Source: Cotesia glomerata (Eukaryota > Arthropoda > Insecta > Hymenoptera > Braconidae). Taken from it: a stretch of DNA of 64,000 bases. Shown in pieces: positions 9,961 to 22,444 of this stretch. The DNA is taken from positions 14,811,915 through 14,875,914 of the forward strand of contig NC_058165.1 of assembly GCF_020080835.1 (NCBI RefSeq), in the 5' to 3' direction. The first letter of the stretch is position 1, and each line of letters begins with the position of its first letter. The position numbers were made by a program, and so were the translations under genes. The notes beneath the pieces were generated by a model, which was not told the origin of the DNA, searched no databases, and saw only the letters and a list, made by a program, of their open reading frames with translations.

Positions 9961-11286
9961 TATAGATATAGATAAATATATATATATATTTAAATAATTA
10001 TAAATTATAAATTATATATATTTAAATAATTTAAATAATATATTTAAATAATTTCCTAGTAATTTCAAGTGTAGACAAAAAATAGCTTATGTTTAACCGA
10101 TAGAAAAGACATTTTTATAAAAATTTATAAGAGGAGTTGCGCCTTCGGGCTTGATCGCTCCAACTCGTGAAAAATCGTGTCACACCATGGCTGTCGCTCA
10201 TGCGCGCCTTGGTTAGCGGGAGAGAAGCCGGCTCACGTGGTCGGCGGCAAGCAGTTGTGCTTGGACGCTTGTACTAGTACGACTACTTTGTGTCAATCGT
10301 TTTCTGATTTATCACGTATACTACGCATTTACTTGAACACTTAAAATATTCATTAAATACTATTAATTTCATTAACTTCAATTACCAATTAAATTCTCAA
10401 ATCATTAAAAATCATTAATAACTGTTCAGTGAATTAAATTAATCAAAATTAATAAGTGACGCCACGCGGTTATTACGCGCCATTTTAACAAAGGATTGCA
10501 TCAGCCACGCGGCTTTAGTCAATCCATAGTTAACACGCAATATTTGTAATAAATTATATTAAATTCATTGCTAAATATTTAATCATCATTCTATCAAATC
10601 AAATTTTATCAACTATTCGATTCTGATATCGAATTATCAAATTAATTCCTACACTAATAATTCTAATCAATCAATCAGTCTCTGCACTGATATTTTACGT
10701 CAATTAATTAGTATTTCACTATTAATTGACTCTAGTTAGCTTAAAAGCTAGCGTCAATTCATTAATTCCGAATTAATACCATTGGCTTTTCTAAAGCGGT
10801 TGAGCTCACCTCGTTTGTGTTGTTTGCGACGGCAATTTACACATATTTTTTTATTCGCACTACATGCTTTGCGTTCTTACTTGTACATTTTTTCATTCGA
10901 GGAGGTTTTTTCTCAGTCCAACTGAGTTTTCCTCCTCTGGGGATAAATAAATCTTTATTTTATTCCCCAACAAATCGACGCATATTTTATTTAATATCCT
11001 AATCCCAAATTAATCATAAATTTTAAAACAATTACGGAAACTATCCTAAGTGGATAGTTTTCGACAAAACAGCTTACTTATTGTAAGTATGTATGTATGT
11101 TAGAATGTGTATATTGTATGTATGTAAGAATGTGGTATATGCGTGAAATAAGCATGGAGCGCTGTGAACGATGAGGGAATATAAAAATAACAAAAGGCAA
11201 ACATTATTTTTAAGTTATTATAATTTATTCCTTAAAATTATATATCATTAATTAAACAATTACGACAGTAACACTATTAAACAATA
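9961..11286. other. Unclassified non-coding block between two Helitrons
   Basis: No coding frame is convincing. A GC-richer patch (10140-10290) is followed by AT-rich DNA, then a hairpin with arms GAGGAGG...CCTCCTC and CTCAGT/ACTGAG (about 10900-10938), and AATAAATAAA at about 10945, like an LTR U3-R-polyA arrangement. A 9-bp hairpin AAACTATCC/GGATAGTTT lies at 11038-11060. The stretch from TGTAGACAAAA (about 10072) to TTTTCGACA (about 11068) could be a solo LTR, but no second copy exists here. It interrupts or replaced the 3' end of the large Helitron. Confidence 0.3.
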
Positions 11287-13104
11287 TCAATCTCTTAATG
11301 CTATAGCGTGAACAATATTTTTTGTTGGTCCATCTTTAGCTAACACAAACAAACTGGATGGTTTACCCACTCGAGAGCATGCCACGTATAACTGTCCGTG
11401 TGAAAAACATGGTGTTCTCAAATCTAATCCACAAACAGACATCGTTTGACCTTGGGATTTGTTGATAGTCATTGCAAACGCCAATCTAATCGGAAACTGA
11501 ATACGTTTGAATTGAATTGGCACATCTGTAGGTATAATAGGAATCCGTGGTATGAGTATATTTTCACCTCTGAACTTGCCATTTAAAATCCTGGCTTCGA
11601 TCACGTTTTTCATTAATTTTTGAATGATTAATCGCGTACCGTTGCACAGCCGGGGCGGGTTCAAATTACGAAGCAAGATAATTGGAGATCCAACCTTTAA
11701 TTGTAAATTATGCGGTGGCATGCCTGGCAAATCCAGTGAGTTCAAAAACTCTGTGGGAAAATTTACTGCTTCGCTGTCGTCGCAAACTGTATCAATAGAT
11801 TTATATGATACCAAGTTCCCTGGCAACAACATTTGTATCTTCAGATTTAAATTGTCAACGTCTACATTTTTTGCCACTAAAATCGCTCTTTCTGCAAGCC
11901 ACTCATGATTTATGTACTGTGTGTGTACGTCGGGAAATATTTGTTCAATGAGAGTATCTTGCGAATCAGCGATTGTGCAGAAATCGGTCGGTAATTTTAC
12001 GTATCCAGTTTCATCTATAGCAACTTTTCCATCACCGATATCTAAGAGTTGTTTTGAAAATGTTTCAGCGGATGGATCTTGAAGCATTTGAACGCGCATA
12101 TTCATTTTTAGCTGTAATTTTTCAATATTACGCCACAATGGAGATGATTTTAAGCAAGCGTTGATCTCATCAGCGTATGTTGAACGTGGAATGACTGGAA
12201 GTGTTTGTCTGAAATCACCTGAAAGGACCAACAGAGTTCCACCAAATAGTTTGTCACTGTTTTTAATATCTTTCAATGTCCTGTTCAACGCCTCAAGTGA
12301 ATGTTTGTGTGCCATAGTACATTCATCCCAAATAATAATTTTACACCGTTTCAACACAGTGGCCATGGACGATTGTTTCTTAATGTTGCATACTGCGTCA
12401 GGGTTATTCTGAATATTTAGTGGCAGCTTAAATACTGAATGAGCTGTTCTACCTCCATCCAATAAAGTTGCTGCAATGCCCGATGATGCAACGGCCATTG
12501 CGATGCCATTATTTGATCGTATTTCAGCAAGAATTAGCGAAATAACGAATGTTTTGCCAGTTCCACACGGTGCATCCAAAAAGAAGAACCCACCTTGTCC
12601 AGCTGAAACTGCGAGCATAATGCGATCATAAATGGTTCTTTGTTCCTCATTCATTAGTGGGACATTGCAGGCAACAATCGCTGCCATTTCTACAGTACTG
12701 TACTGCAGTTCACGATTCATTTCAGTATTCATTAAATCAGATGCAGTTCGATATGGCGAATTCATACCGAAATTACTAAGTGGTAAGTTGGCAATGACAA
12801 TGCAAAGATCCTCAATAGCAATCAATGCTTCATTGTACATTTCGTCGCTGAATGTTATGGTTAGATCGTGGCACCGTATACGATGTTGATGCAATATATC
12901 ATCAGTCATTGAATCTTTGTGATTTTCCCATAATATCTGTGCTCGGGCTGGGAAACATGTAGTCAACACTATAGCGAATAGTAGACGAATTTGTATTGCT
13001 GTGCAGTTCAATGCAGCTTCAGCAAGCATGCATTCCCACTGGTTGTCGTCTTCCAGCAAGCCGAGTGCAAAGCACGCATCTTTATGTTGGATATTGTTGC
13101 CCAT
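11287..13104 (-). pseudogene. Helitron Pif1-like helicase domain (605-codon frame)
   Basis: The open frame carries SF1B helicase motifs in order: Walker A APCGTGKT (12551-12573 region), motif Ia-like VASSGIAATLL, Walker B IIWDECTMAHK, the LSGDFRQTLPV motif, and C-terminal LAFAMTINKSQGQT plus YVACSRV. This is the 5'-3' helicase that unwinds DNA during rolling-circle Helitron transposition. It is out of frame with the Rep domain, with the break at about 13082-13105, so although the helicase frame is open the full RepHel polypeptide cannot be made from this copy. Confidence 0.92.
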
Positions 13105-14646
13105 TCACTTTACGTATATCTTGAAATGATAATGGGCCAGTAACATTAACCAACAACAGTCGAAGATAAAAGCACTCCGTGTGTCTTGGATTGACTGTAA
13201 ATAATCGCCCCAAGGCGTTTGATTTAAATAAATTGAGACATGCAGCAACTGGTGAGCCTTGCTTGCGGGGCATCCATGTTTTTGTTTGAGTCCATGTGAA
13301 ATAGCGTGGTACTTGTGAATAGAGTAATGTTCGTGCAAAGGCACCAAAATCATCCGCACGATTACACAATTCAAAAAATGCAGTGAGTGTAGTTTTAGGT
13401 GGATTTATTGCACGATCAATCGCTGTCTCGTTCGTGAAAAATGCACGCTGACCGTTTTCAAGATGGATGGCTAACTGAACAACTGCTGGATCCCGTTCAT
13501 GAATTGGAAAACTAAAGATACGCCAAGCAGCTTCATTGGAGCTGATGTACCGACCAATTTGGTAGAGCGTTATTTCATCGTTTTTATTCACTGGAGGAGC
13601 ATTCACATTAGTATTTTCCACTCTAAACACAGCCATATCACTGCCTTTATGGACATACTTGCAAATGTATTTGATGCTCTTCACAGAACTGCAGAACTCA
13701 ACATTAATATGAGCATTATATGTCTTGCTCAGCAGAGGCGAATATGGCACCACCCAACGATTGTCAATATCAATGTCTGTATTGATGATATTTTTAATAA
13801 ATGATTGTTCGCCATTTTCAGGATTTTTTCGACGATATATTGGGTATCCGTCAACATTTGTGACCGTATCATTGGTAAAATCTTTAGGGAAATTTTTAGT
13901 ACATTTTCCATCAGCCATGCAAGTTGATGAACTATTAAGAGTACCACATGGACCATGAATCATGTTTGTTGTAACAATATCAAACAGCAGTTGGTCAGTG
14001 GATGGATCTGGAATTTCCGCAGAAATGATACTATCGATTTCTTCAGGACGGATTTTGTCGATGAACCAAACCAAAATGTGTGCATGAGGTAATCCTCGCT
14101 TTTGCCACTCAACCGAATACATCCAGCAACGTGTGGGACCAAATACATGTGATTTAGTAATGAAACTTATTAAAGACTTCAACTTTTGTCTGAACACACG
14201 TGCTGTAATGTCATGGCGATGTATTGCATTTTGGCCAGGCAGTAGCAAAGATTTAATCTCTGGCCATTTTGGATTACATGTGAACGTGATAAATAAACAT
14301 GGTCGTCCATATTCGCGCACGAAAGTCAGAGCATCCTGTTTATATTCTTGCATATGACGTGGACTGCCTACGTACGATGATGGTAAAATGACATGGTTAC
14401 CAATTTCGGCGACGTCGGCGTTGTTGTTGATAGCGTCTCGCAAATGAATGTACTCTTCCGCGCGCAGCTTTTGTTGATTATATCATAAGTATCGTAGTCG
14501 TTCGCTCTCAATCTTCGCGTACATGTCGACCATGAATTGTTGACAAAGCTCACGACATCGTAAAATGACGTTGTCCAGGCCACGTCTAATCATTAATCGG
14601 TACGCATAATAATCCTTTGAGCTAACGTTCTTGTTTGTTTCAGCTC
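13082..14646 (-). pseudogene. Helitron Rep (HUH endonuclease) domain
   Basis: Conserved Rep features on the minus strand: FITFTCNPKWPEI, the two-histidine metal site GLPHAHILVW (14065-14096 region), and CKYVHKG in the region that carries the catalytic tyrosines. The domain nicks and joins DNA ends in rolling-circle transposition. The exon begins at 14646 after a GT-AG intron. Two adjacent stop codons lie near 14483-14490, upstream of the HUH site, and a frameshift separates the 3' end from the helicase. Confidence 0.88.
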
Positions 14647-14747
14647 CTGTAATATTTGTTCATAAAAATTAATTTAAATTTATTACGTTCAATAATTTAA
14701 TTGTTTTTTTAAATGATTAATGATCAAATTAATAATCAATGAAGTAC
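14647..14747 (-). other. Intron within the Helitron RepHel gene
   Basis: 101 nt with donor CAG|GTACTT and acceptor TATTACAG|GA on the minus strand. Reading through it would end the frame, while the flanking exons encode contiguous parts of the Helitron N-terminal region (IKQRDPVS before, AETN and YRLMIRRG after). AT content rises sharply inside it. Confidence 0.75.
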
Positions 14748-15897
14748 CTGATACGGGATCTCGTTGTTTTATGTTTATGCAATATCTGTCTTGTCCCTTC
14801 CAGAATATTAGCGGATATTGGAGAGCGTCATATGAACGATGTGTGTCAGCAATGAACTGAAGATTATTATTTCTTCTACGAATCACAATTTCTCATGCAA
14901 CTGTACAATCGCCAACCATGATTCCAGCAACATCATCAACAACGGGTGCATTGAATCTACGAATATGCTCTCCAGCTGGTATTTTATCAGGATTAATGAC
15001 GATAGCGTGATTATCGCTTTGTAATTGGTGCATATGTGATTTGAATATTTTCAACAACTCGTTGTGCTCGTTCAAAAGAGCATCTAGCTCGCTGACGATG
15101 CACCTGGCATAAAGTGAATCAAGGTTATTATAATCACAACGTGCATTCACGCGATTGGCAAGTGCGCTTCCGGAATCCTCGCCACCCATAAAGTAGATTT
15201 GTAAGAATTTATGTGGTTCGTTTGGCATTGGCAGCAGTGAGCCCATTTTAAGATAAACTTGGCCTCTGATTTTGAATGTAGAATTGAATTGTTGACCATT
15301 TGCATTAGTATTTCGAACTATTTCTGTTGCTCCGAACAATGTCATTTGAAAGCATGAATTGAATCTTCTAATTGACTTCAGGAACACGTTAGAATCTGGA
15401 TCCGTGCCGATAAGTAAGCCGTTCAATGGTTCAGGTGGTGTTTCAATTTCAGGTAGTTGCACTTTTCCTGACGCGCAACACATCCCAGCTGGCTCATTTT
15501 TGAATTTCACAGCATGACAATGCGGACATTCCTTGTCCATAGCACCAATTACCACTTTTGAATGAGCATCATATTCAATATCGGGCTCATACTGGAATGC
15601 TAGACGCAGGAATGAATCAGATATAAATGCTTGATGTACCTGTTGTCGTTGTTGGTCATTTGTTCTTCGTTTATTGACTGTAAAACGGCGTGATTGTCGT
15701 TGTTCTAATCTTCTGACTTCATTGCGTTCAGCTCGTGTATCTTCTGGCTCTTCTTGATGCAATTGCGCCATTCTGACACATGCATCAGTATTTTGTTGCT
15801 GGATTTGTTCTTCTGTTCTTTCGGATCTGCTATTTCGCAAGTTTCGAGCTTTACTTGGACTGCGGCTGAAATCAGCCCCTTTGCGTTTTCTTGGCAT
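14748..15897 (-). pseudogene. Helitron-like N-terminal region
   Basis: Starts at the ATG at 15897 with a basic leader (MPRKRKGADFSRSPSKARN), followed by a C..C..H-type zinc site (CPHC...CC) and the typical GSLLPMPNEPHKFLQIYFMG block. The frame is open to a TGA at 14893-14895, then continues in the same frame to the exon end at 14748 with the block YDALQYPLIFWKGQD. A single nonsense codon therefore breaks this exon. Confidence 0.88.
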
Positions 15898-16968
15898 TGC
15901 TCACTGTACAAAACATACATAAATAGAATTAATGAAATTATTTAATGATGAAAAATGTTAAAAGTATAATTAGGGCCAGGATTTTTGCCGCAGTTTTGAA
16001 ATGATTAGTTTTCATTTGTGAAATTATAACAAAAATATAAGTTTTATGGAAAAATTTTTCAAACAAAAGTAAAAAATTAAATTTTATGAAAACATTGTCT
16101 CTTATAATTTTTTCATACAACCAATATTTCCATTGTCATTTCAAAATAAAGATTCATAATGATTGATTTTTTGGAAACTATGAAAATCTTAATTGTTCAA
16201 TTACATTTTTTTAATAAAATTAAATTAAAATTACATTTTTATAAGATCAACAACATTTTCGATATAAATAAAAAAAAGTATACTTACAACACAAAATCCG
16301 TTGTTATTGGAAGCTCGTGTCACGTGTTGAGTACTTTTGAGGTTATAAAATCACTTGATTAGCTAATCGTGCAAAATACACTCAAAATTGATCATTTAAT
16401 TATTATTGATAAAATAGGAATGATTAAAAGTTAATATGAGAGTTACATGGAGATAGCAAAATAATAATTGTCAACGTTACTACTACACTTGATGCATAAA
16501 CAATAATGATGGCCGACAGCTGTGTAGGGAGTGAGAAAGAAAGGAGACCGGCTTCGTTCTCATCCCTACTCCGTACTGTTTACATGGTCAGAAGTGACAC
16601 CTGTAGACATCTGGCGGGGATAACTAATTAAATGACGATTGATCAGTTTTCGACCAGAGAGGAAAAATGATTAAATTACTAAAATGGCTATTAAAAAATA
16701 AGGGTTGATCGTAGAAGGGTGAAAATTGAGGATTGTATGTATTTTTGTATGTTGTATCATAAAAAAATAGAAATTAAAAATTTTGTCTAAAAAATAAAAA
16801 AAAAATTTAGGGGTGGACTACTCCTAACATTTAGGGAGATGAAAAATAGATGTTGGCCGATTCTCATAGATACCGGATAAGCACAAAAAATTTCATCAAA
16901 ATCGGTCAAGCCGTTTCGGAGGAGTATGGCAACGAAAACTGTGACACGAGAATTTTATATATTAGAGA

Positions 16969-19064
16969 TATATATATATATATAAACATAAATATATAAA
17001 CTTTTGAACTATATATATTTTCTGACTCAGCTCGACAAACTAAGTCAGAAAATGGCTAAATTTTAAAAATTTTTAAAATGTTTTAAAAGTTGCGCCATGA
17101 GGACGGCTGCAATAGTTAGATTTTTATAAAATCTACTAAAAAACCGTTAAAAAAATTAGCCGTCCAGCTTTTTGGCAAAATCTCAAAAAGTATAAGTGAT
17201 AGCTCAAATATTAAAAAAAATTCTGAAAGAGCAGAAAATTTTAGTAAAGGAGATCTCGACTCCCAAAATTGTAGCTCCAATGTTTATAATTTTAATAAAG
17301 AGTTGAAAATCGGTTTTTGTGCGGCAGTTTCGGCATGCGCGCGCCGCCACTCTAGTGAGCGTAGTTTTTTGATAATTTTTTTATGCAATTAAATATTAAT
17401 TAAAAAATTTTAAAAAACTCTGGTGTCATCTAGACACTTCAAACAATGTGATTCCACGGTAATAAGAGTTGCATCACCATTTTTCCAAAAATTATTCAAT
17501 TGTTACTTAACATTTTTTTTACCAGTTTGTGTTATTATAAAAGGCGGTATAAGAGTTTAAATAATTAATCTATGAATTTTCTGTTTCTTGGAGCCCTTTT
17601 TATAAGCTTTGTAACGATTACTTTTGACGTATTTTTACCCCCGGCTCGATTTAAGCTCGCCGGTGTCCAGGATTCTAACGAGGGTAAATCTAAATTAATT
17701 AAACTCGAAAATTTAATTATATTTATCAAAAAAAAACAGAACCTCTTTATTCTAATAAACAAAACAATAAATTTATACATTTTACAATAACGGTGATTAA
17801 TTAAACAAAACCCATACATACACGGCGTTTACTAATATCATTACCGATTTCGGTACTATCATACTCCCGTTGTTTACAAAAACGCGTCGCTAATTCTCTT
17901 CCGTCGGCCCTCTGGTGCCCGATTCCTGACGGGTGACTAGTGCCGCCCCGTAGGTCCTACTTCGCGATTCCGAAGGGGAGAGTGAATAAAATCCACCTCG
18001 CCCCACCTAATCGGCTGTGGTTGTCATCTTTTGGCTGAAGGCCTCCAGGTAGAGAATCACCTTTTCTCGTAGGAGATCAAGTTCACTTACCTGTGGTAGT
18101 CCGCACCAGGTAGAGTGGACCCTCTTCTAGTTTCTCGGCCAGAAGTCTCTAGACGAGAAATTAACCCTAGAGAAAGGTTGTTCAACGGCGCATAATTTTC
18201 GGGCTTTATCAACCCGAAAATTATTACTAACAGCGAAAATTATTGGCGAATTATCGCCACCTATCGCTCGCCGTCGAACTTCGGGAAATCCCCGAAAGTT
18301 TCTAAGTTTTTATTCAAATTTCCGAAATTAAATATTAAATTCATTCAATGCAATTCAACAGATTACATTAATTTCATTCAAATTACATTTTCATACTAAT
18401 TCATCCACGACACTTAGAAAATAATTTTTATACGAAATAAATAATTTTCGTAAAATTATTTTCTCATACTAAATAGTCGCTGGGACCTAGAAATTAATTA
18501 TTAATTGGATATTTCGAATTTATTCGAAATATTTCAATCAATTATTAATTTCAGATAAAGTCAATTATTGTTCTTTGAAAGAACAAAAATTATCACGACG
18601 CGGTTTCGCTTATATTAGCTCGGCGATTTTTACTGCGAACGAACAAGCGACGCCATCTATCGCGACGATGGCGAACTAATAAAATCCTTTTTTTAGTTTT
18701 CAACGTCGTTTCCAATGATTATTAATAATTAATTAATAACAAATAAAAATAATAATAACCAATAATAATTAATAATTAACAAAATAATTCAACTCATGAA
18801 CAAAACTAAAACTAAATACATGAATGCCGTAGCACGGGCAGTTGACGCGGTCGCGGTAGCGGTAGCTTGCTCGGTCCGTCGATGAGGCCCGCGGTGCCGT
18901 CGCTCATCACACCCCTCCGCCTCCCCGTTTATAATACCTTCTTCACAGCTTACTCAAAAAGATGGCGTTATAAAAGTTTATAAAATACTATTATTTCATT
19001 AATTATTAATTTGTAAAGTAACGAAAAAATTAAAAATTTAAATAATGTATGCTAAATAATTTTT
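16969..19064. other. Non-coding DNA with GC-rich, hairpin-prone patches
   Basis: No protein recognised. A patch at 17640-17690 reads CTCGCCGGTGTCCAGGATTC and could be the minus-strand primer-binding region of a lost LTR element. 17870-18330 is GC-rich with several short inverted words (AATTTTCGGG...CCCGAAAATT at 18196-18222). 18820-18930 is GC- and CpG-rich. I cannot classify it. Confidence 0.3.
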
Positions 19065-19212
19065 CACTTCCCGCTAAGAAAATTGAAAATTTTCAAAAAT
19101 CGGAAGGTTATTCGTTTTACCTTCTTTTGCGAAAATCGAGTTTTCATCAGATCTCAACGTCTTAAGGTCACAGAAAGCTTCCTTGACTATTCCCGCGATG
19201 GTGTCCATGCGG

Positions 19213-19260
<48 letters not shown>

Positions 19261-19790
19261 AAACCTCTTATAACTTTCGAACGGCTCGGCCGATCAGATT
19301 GGTGACGATCCAAAGAGTATCATTGCCATTAAATTTCGTGAAAATTTGAATCGATTCGGTTCGCTAGATTTTGAGAAATCTCAAAAATAAGATTTTCAAA
19401 AAATCGTTTTTTTGGAATAACTTCTAAACGGCTTCACCGATCAATTTCAAAAACTATTCAGCTCTTAAATTTAAAAAACCAAGTCGATTGCCATCAGTCC
19501 CGTCATAATCAGTTGATTCGTTCGAGAGTTATCAAAAACGAAAAATTTCAAAAAAAGTGTTTTTTTCACATAACTTCAACATTTCTTTTTGTATCGTTTT
19601 TGACGAAAAAAATTATTATTAGAATCCAAAAAATCACGTCGATCGCCACCAAGAACGTGAAAATCGGTTGATTGGTTCGTGAGTTATCGTTATCGAAAAA
19701 ATTCGGAAAAAGTGAATTTTTCAAATTTCTAGAAGATTTTCGGTTCGACCAGTATGTGTTCAAAAGTATATCATAGATTCTGAAAATCTG
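19065..19790 (+). repeat. MBR repeat copy with (TG)n, uninterrupted
   Basis: Begins CACTTCCCGCTAAGAAAATT, has the (TG)n tract at about 19212-19256, then TAAACCTCTTATAACTTTCG and several CGGCT..CCGATCA subrepeats separated by T-runs. The usual 3' hairpins GAGCTCGAAGAGCTC and closing word are absent, so the copy is truncated on the right. It shows the empty state of a site occupied by retrotransposons in other copies. Confidence 0.8.
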
Positions 19791-20636
19791 CGTAGATTAA
19801 AGGAGAGATTTTAACTATTGGTCGATTTGACATGGAATGACTCATATGAATCTAACTAGTCAACAGTGAACAAAAAAATGTATAAATATATTAATTGTAA
19901 TTAATTTCTGTTTTATTTGAAATTTTTTTTTTATTATTATTTCGAAATATAATGTTAATAATGTTAAATTCGAAAATTTTTGATGAATAATGAAGTATAT
20001 TGAGTTAAATCATGGATAAATTAAAATAATAATTTTGTTTTTTGTTATTAATTCATTTATTATTTTTTTTTCTCTTATTCGGCCCTTTGTAACTTCGTTT
20101 CTGTTGAGTTTAGAAAAAAAATGGACATAAACAATTTTATCGAAAATTAAATTTCCTATAAGATCGTTGAGAGCAAAATTGAAAAAAAAATTTTGTTCGT
20201 ATATTTATTTTAAAAATGAAAGAAAAAGAATTTTTACAATGTTATTTAAATGGGAAAGGGGACCCCCCGTTGCGCCAGCTCAATTTTTAAGATATTGAGC
20301 TCCAACTTTAGAAGAACTTTTTTTTTTATATTAAAAAAACTTTTAAGATACACTTAATCGAAAAAAAAAAAAATAAAAAGTTATTATGACGCAGTCTAAT
20401 GTACTTATCATGTACTCTACAAGCTTCTGATAATTGAATTTCAATCTCTCTTAGCCATCGATTACTAATTAAAAACTAATTTTTAATCAACTTAAAAAAA
20501 TAAATTCCGTTAATAGAACGAGTTTAAATATTTTTGACAAGTTTTGTGCATGTTATCACTCTTAATTAGAGCAGTTGTTAGTAAACATGATAATAACTTA
20601 TTTCTTTTTTATTTATTAATTTTCACTTTTTTTTAT
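19791..20636. other. AT-rich non-coding stretch
   Basis: Many homopolymer runs; no supported gene or repeat. Confidence 0.6.
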
Positions 20637-21100
20637 GCCCGCGCCGACCAGCAAAGTCTAAGCTTTGCAAGTCGGCTTCGCCTCGGTTTTGCAAAACCCC
20701 CTCCGAGGGGTTGCGTACTTTTGGCTGGAGAGTAAGAATAGTATATTACACACCTAGGGAAGTAAAGTAAGAAATGTCTCAGATCACATGTAATTGTTGG
20801 CTGAGGCAAAGCCGAAGTCAACAAACATGTGATCTGAGGCTTTCTTATTTACTTCCCGTGGAGTGTATACTATTTTTTTGCTCGACGAAGGCAGAAAGGG
20901 GCAACTTTGTTTAGCGCAGCGGGCCGAAAGTTGACGCTTTCTGCCCGTCGAGCAAAAAAAATAGTATACAACCTACGACCATAATGATGGATTCCCTGAC
21001 GCATGTGATATGATGGCCGAGGCTACGCCTCGGCCATCATATCACTTCCGCCGAGACATCCAACTTTCTGGCCTAAGGTCGTAATATACTATTTTGAGCT
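20637..21100. repeat. Chain of three long inverted repeats
   Basis: Unit 1: arms 20738-20791 and 20825-20873. Unit 2: 20865-20969, arms containing TGCTCGACGAAGGCAGAAAG and its complement. Unit 3: outer TACGACC/GGTCGTA (20974-20980, 21077-21083) around a perfect 19-bp stem (21005-21023 with 21027-21045). Adjacent units share the boundary word ATAGTATAC, which is nearly self-complementary. A GC-rich segment with shorter hairpins (20637-20735) precedes them. Confidence 0.8.
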
Positions 21101-21205
21101 CGAAAAGCTCAAAAACGTAATACATACAATTTTGAGAGCTTAAGTATGGAATTAGCGGAAAGTTACAGGGATGGCCTTTACGGTCAACCGTTTTTATAAT
21201 TTTTT
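21080..21205 (+). repeat. MBR repeat, 3' end only
   Basis: Contains TTTTGAGCTCGAAAAGCTCA, GAATTAGCGGAAAGTT and the closing word GGTCAACCGTTTTTATAATT; directly abuts the next MBR at 21206. Confidence 0.8.
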
Positions 21206-22054
21206 AACTTCCCGCTAAGAAAATTAAAAATTTTCAAAATTCGGGAAGTTACTGTTTTTGATCCGTTTTTCGAAAATCGAGTTTCAATCAAATCTTATCG
21301 TTTTGAGGTCCTAGGAAGCATCCCTGACTATTCCTGCGATGGTGACTGTATTTCTGTATGTATGTATGGATGTGTGTGTGTGTATGTATGTATGTAAACC
21401 TTTCATAACTTTTGAACGGCTAGGCCGATTTGATCGCGGTTGGTTTCATTCAAAAGGGCTTGACCAAACTTAGATTTTGAATACAATTCGGACCAGTAGA
21501 TTTCGAGAAATCGCAAAAAAACTAAAAAAAAAATTTTTTCAAAAGTAGTTTTTTTGGAATAACTTTAAAACGGCTTTACCGATCAATTCCAAAAACTTAT
21601 TAGCTCTCAACATCAAAAAACCACGTCGATCGCTACCAGTCCGGTCAAAATCGATTGATTCGTTCGTGAGTTTGTTGACGGAAGGAAACCGAAAAAGGTG
21701 TTTTTTTGAAATTACTCCGAAATTTTTCGTTTTATCAATTTAAACTTAAAAATTCTTTATGAAGCTTAAAAAACTGCGTCGAATTCCATCAACCACGCAA
21801 AAATCGGTTCATTCATTCAAAAGTTATTGCCATTTGAAAATTCAAAAAATAGTGATTCATCAAACTCCTATAAACTTTTTGAGCTCGAAGAGCTCAAAAG
21901 CATACAAAAGCTATTTTTTGAGCTCGGAAAGCTCGAAATAATACAGAAATTATATTTATAGAAAACGTCATAAGTGCAATTTCAAGCGTTTAGGTATAGA
22001 ATTGGCGGGAAGTTGCAGGGATGGCCTTCAGAGTCAACCGTTTTCCTAATTTTT
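21206..22054 (+). repeat. MBR repeat, complete uninterrupted copy (849 bp)
   Basis: Full order of parts: AACTTCCCGCTAAGAAAATT start and its GGGAAGTT partner, TATGTATGGATGTGTGTGTG tract at about 21355-21395, TAAACC, three degenerate ~150-bp subrepeats (ATAACTTT..ACGGCT..CCGATCAATTCCAAAAA), then the GAGCTCGAAGAGCTC hairpin words at 21878-21940, then GGCGGGAAGTTGCAGGGATG and CTAATTTTT. Start and end words (AACTTCCCGC / GCGGGAAGTT) are inverted relative to each other. Joined head to tail to the next copy. Confidence 0.88.
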
Positions 22055-22205
22055 AACTTCCCGCTAAGAAAATCGAAGATTTTCAAAAATCGGAAAGTTA
22101 TTGTTTTCACCCCGTTTTGCAAAAATCGAGTTTTCATCAATCTCGACGTTTTGAGGTCATAGGAAGCTTCCCTGACTACCCCCGCGATGTCGTCACTATG
22201 TCTAT
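22055..22205 (+). repeat. MBR repeat, 5' part, split by element B
   Basis: Starts AACTTCCCGCTAAGAAAATC and runs to TATGTATG, where the poly(T) of retrotransposon B begins. The copy resumes at 25873. Confidence 0.85.
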
Positions 22206-22444
22206 ATGTATGTTTTTTTTTTTTTTTTTTTTTATAGAGGAGGTCAAATACATTTACGTATACCAGGACGAGATGTTTGTCCTGGGTATGTCGGACTCGG
22301 AAGTCAATATTATTGACAACAATACCGACTAAACATCCTCCTCTCTCTTTCCCCATAGATGTTACGGGAAAGACTGGATCGGGACCGCGTTAGCATTACT
22401 TCAGTCCAGTCCGTGTTGCGTCTCACGATGGTTGCTCCTAGTTA

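Larger units (their letters stand above)
11287..16968 (-). mobile_element. Autonomous-type Helitron, decayed, 3' end missing
   Basis: The 5' terminus on the minus strand is TCTCTAATATATAAAATTCT at 16968, preceded by A, then CGTGTCAC and the GGCTTGACCGATTTTGATGA word usual in this insect Helitron family. Downstream come, in order, the Helitron N-terminal region, the HUH Rep endonuclease and a Pif1-type helicase. At least one frameshift and several nonsense codons disable the protein. The canonical hairpin plus CTRR terminus is not found after the helicase; sequence left of 11287 appears unrelated until the short Helitron at 9380-9960, so the end was probably lost by a later insertion. Confidence 0.9.
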
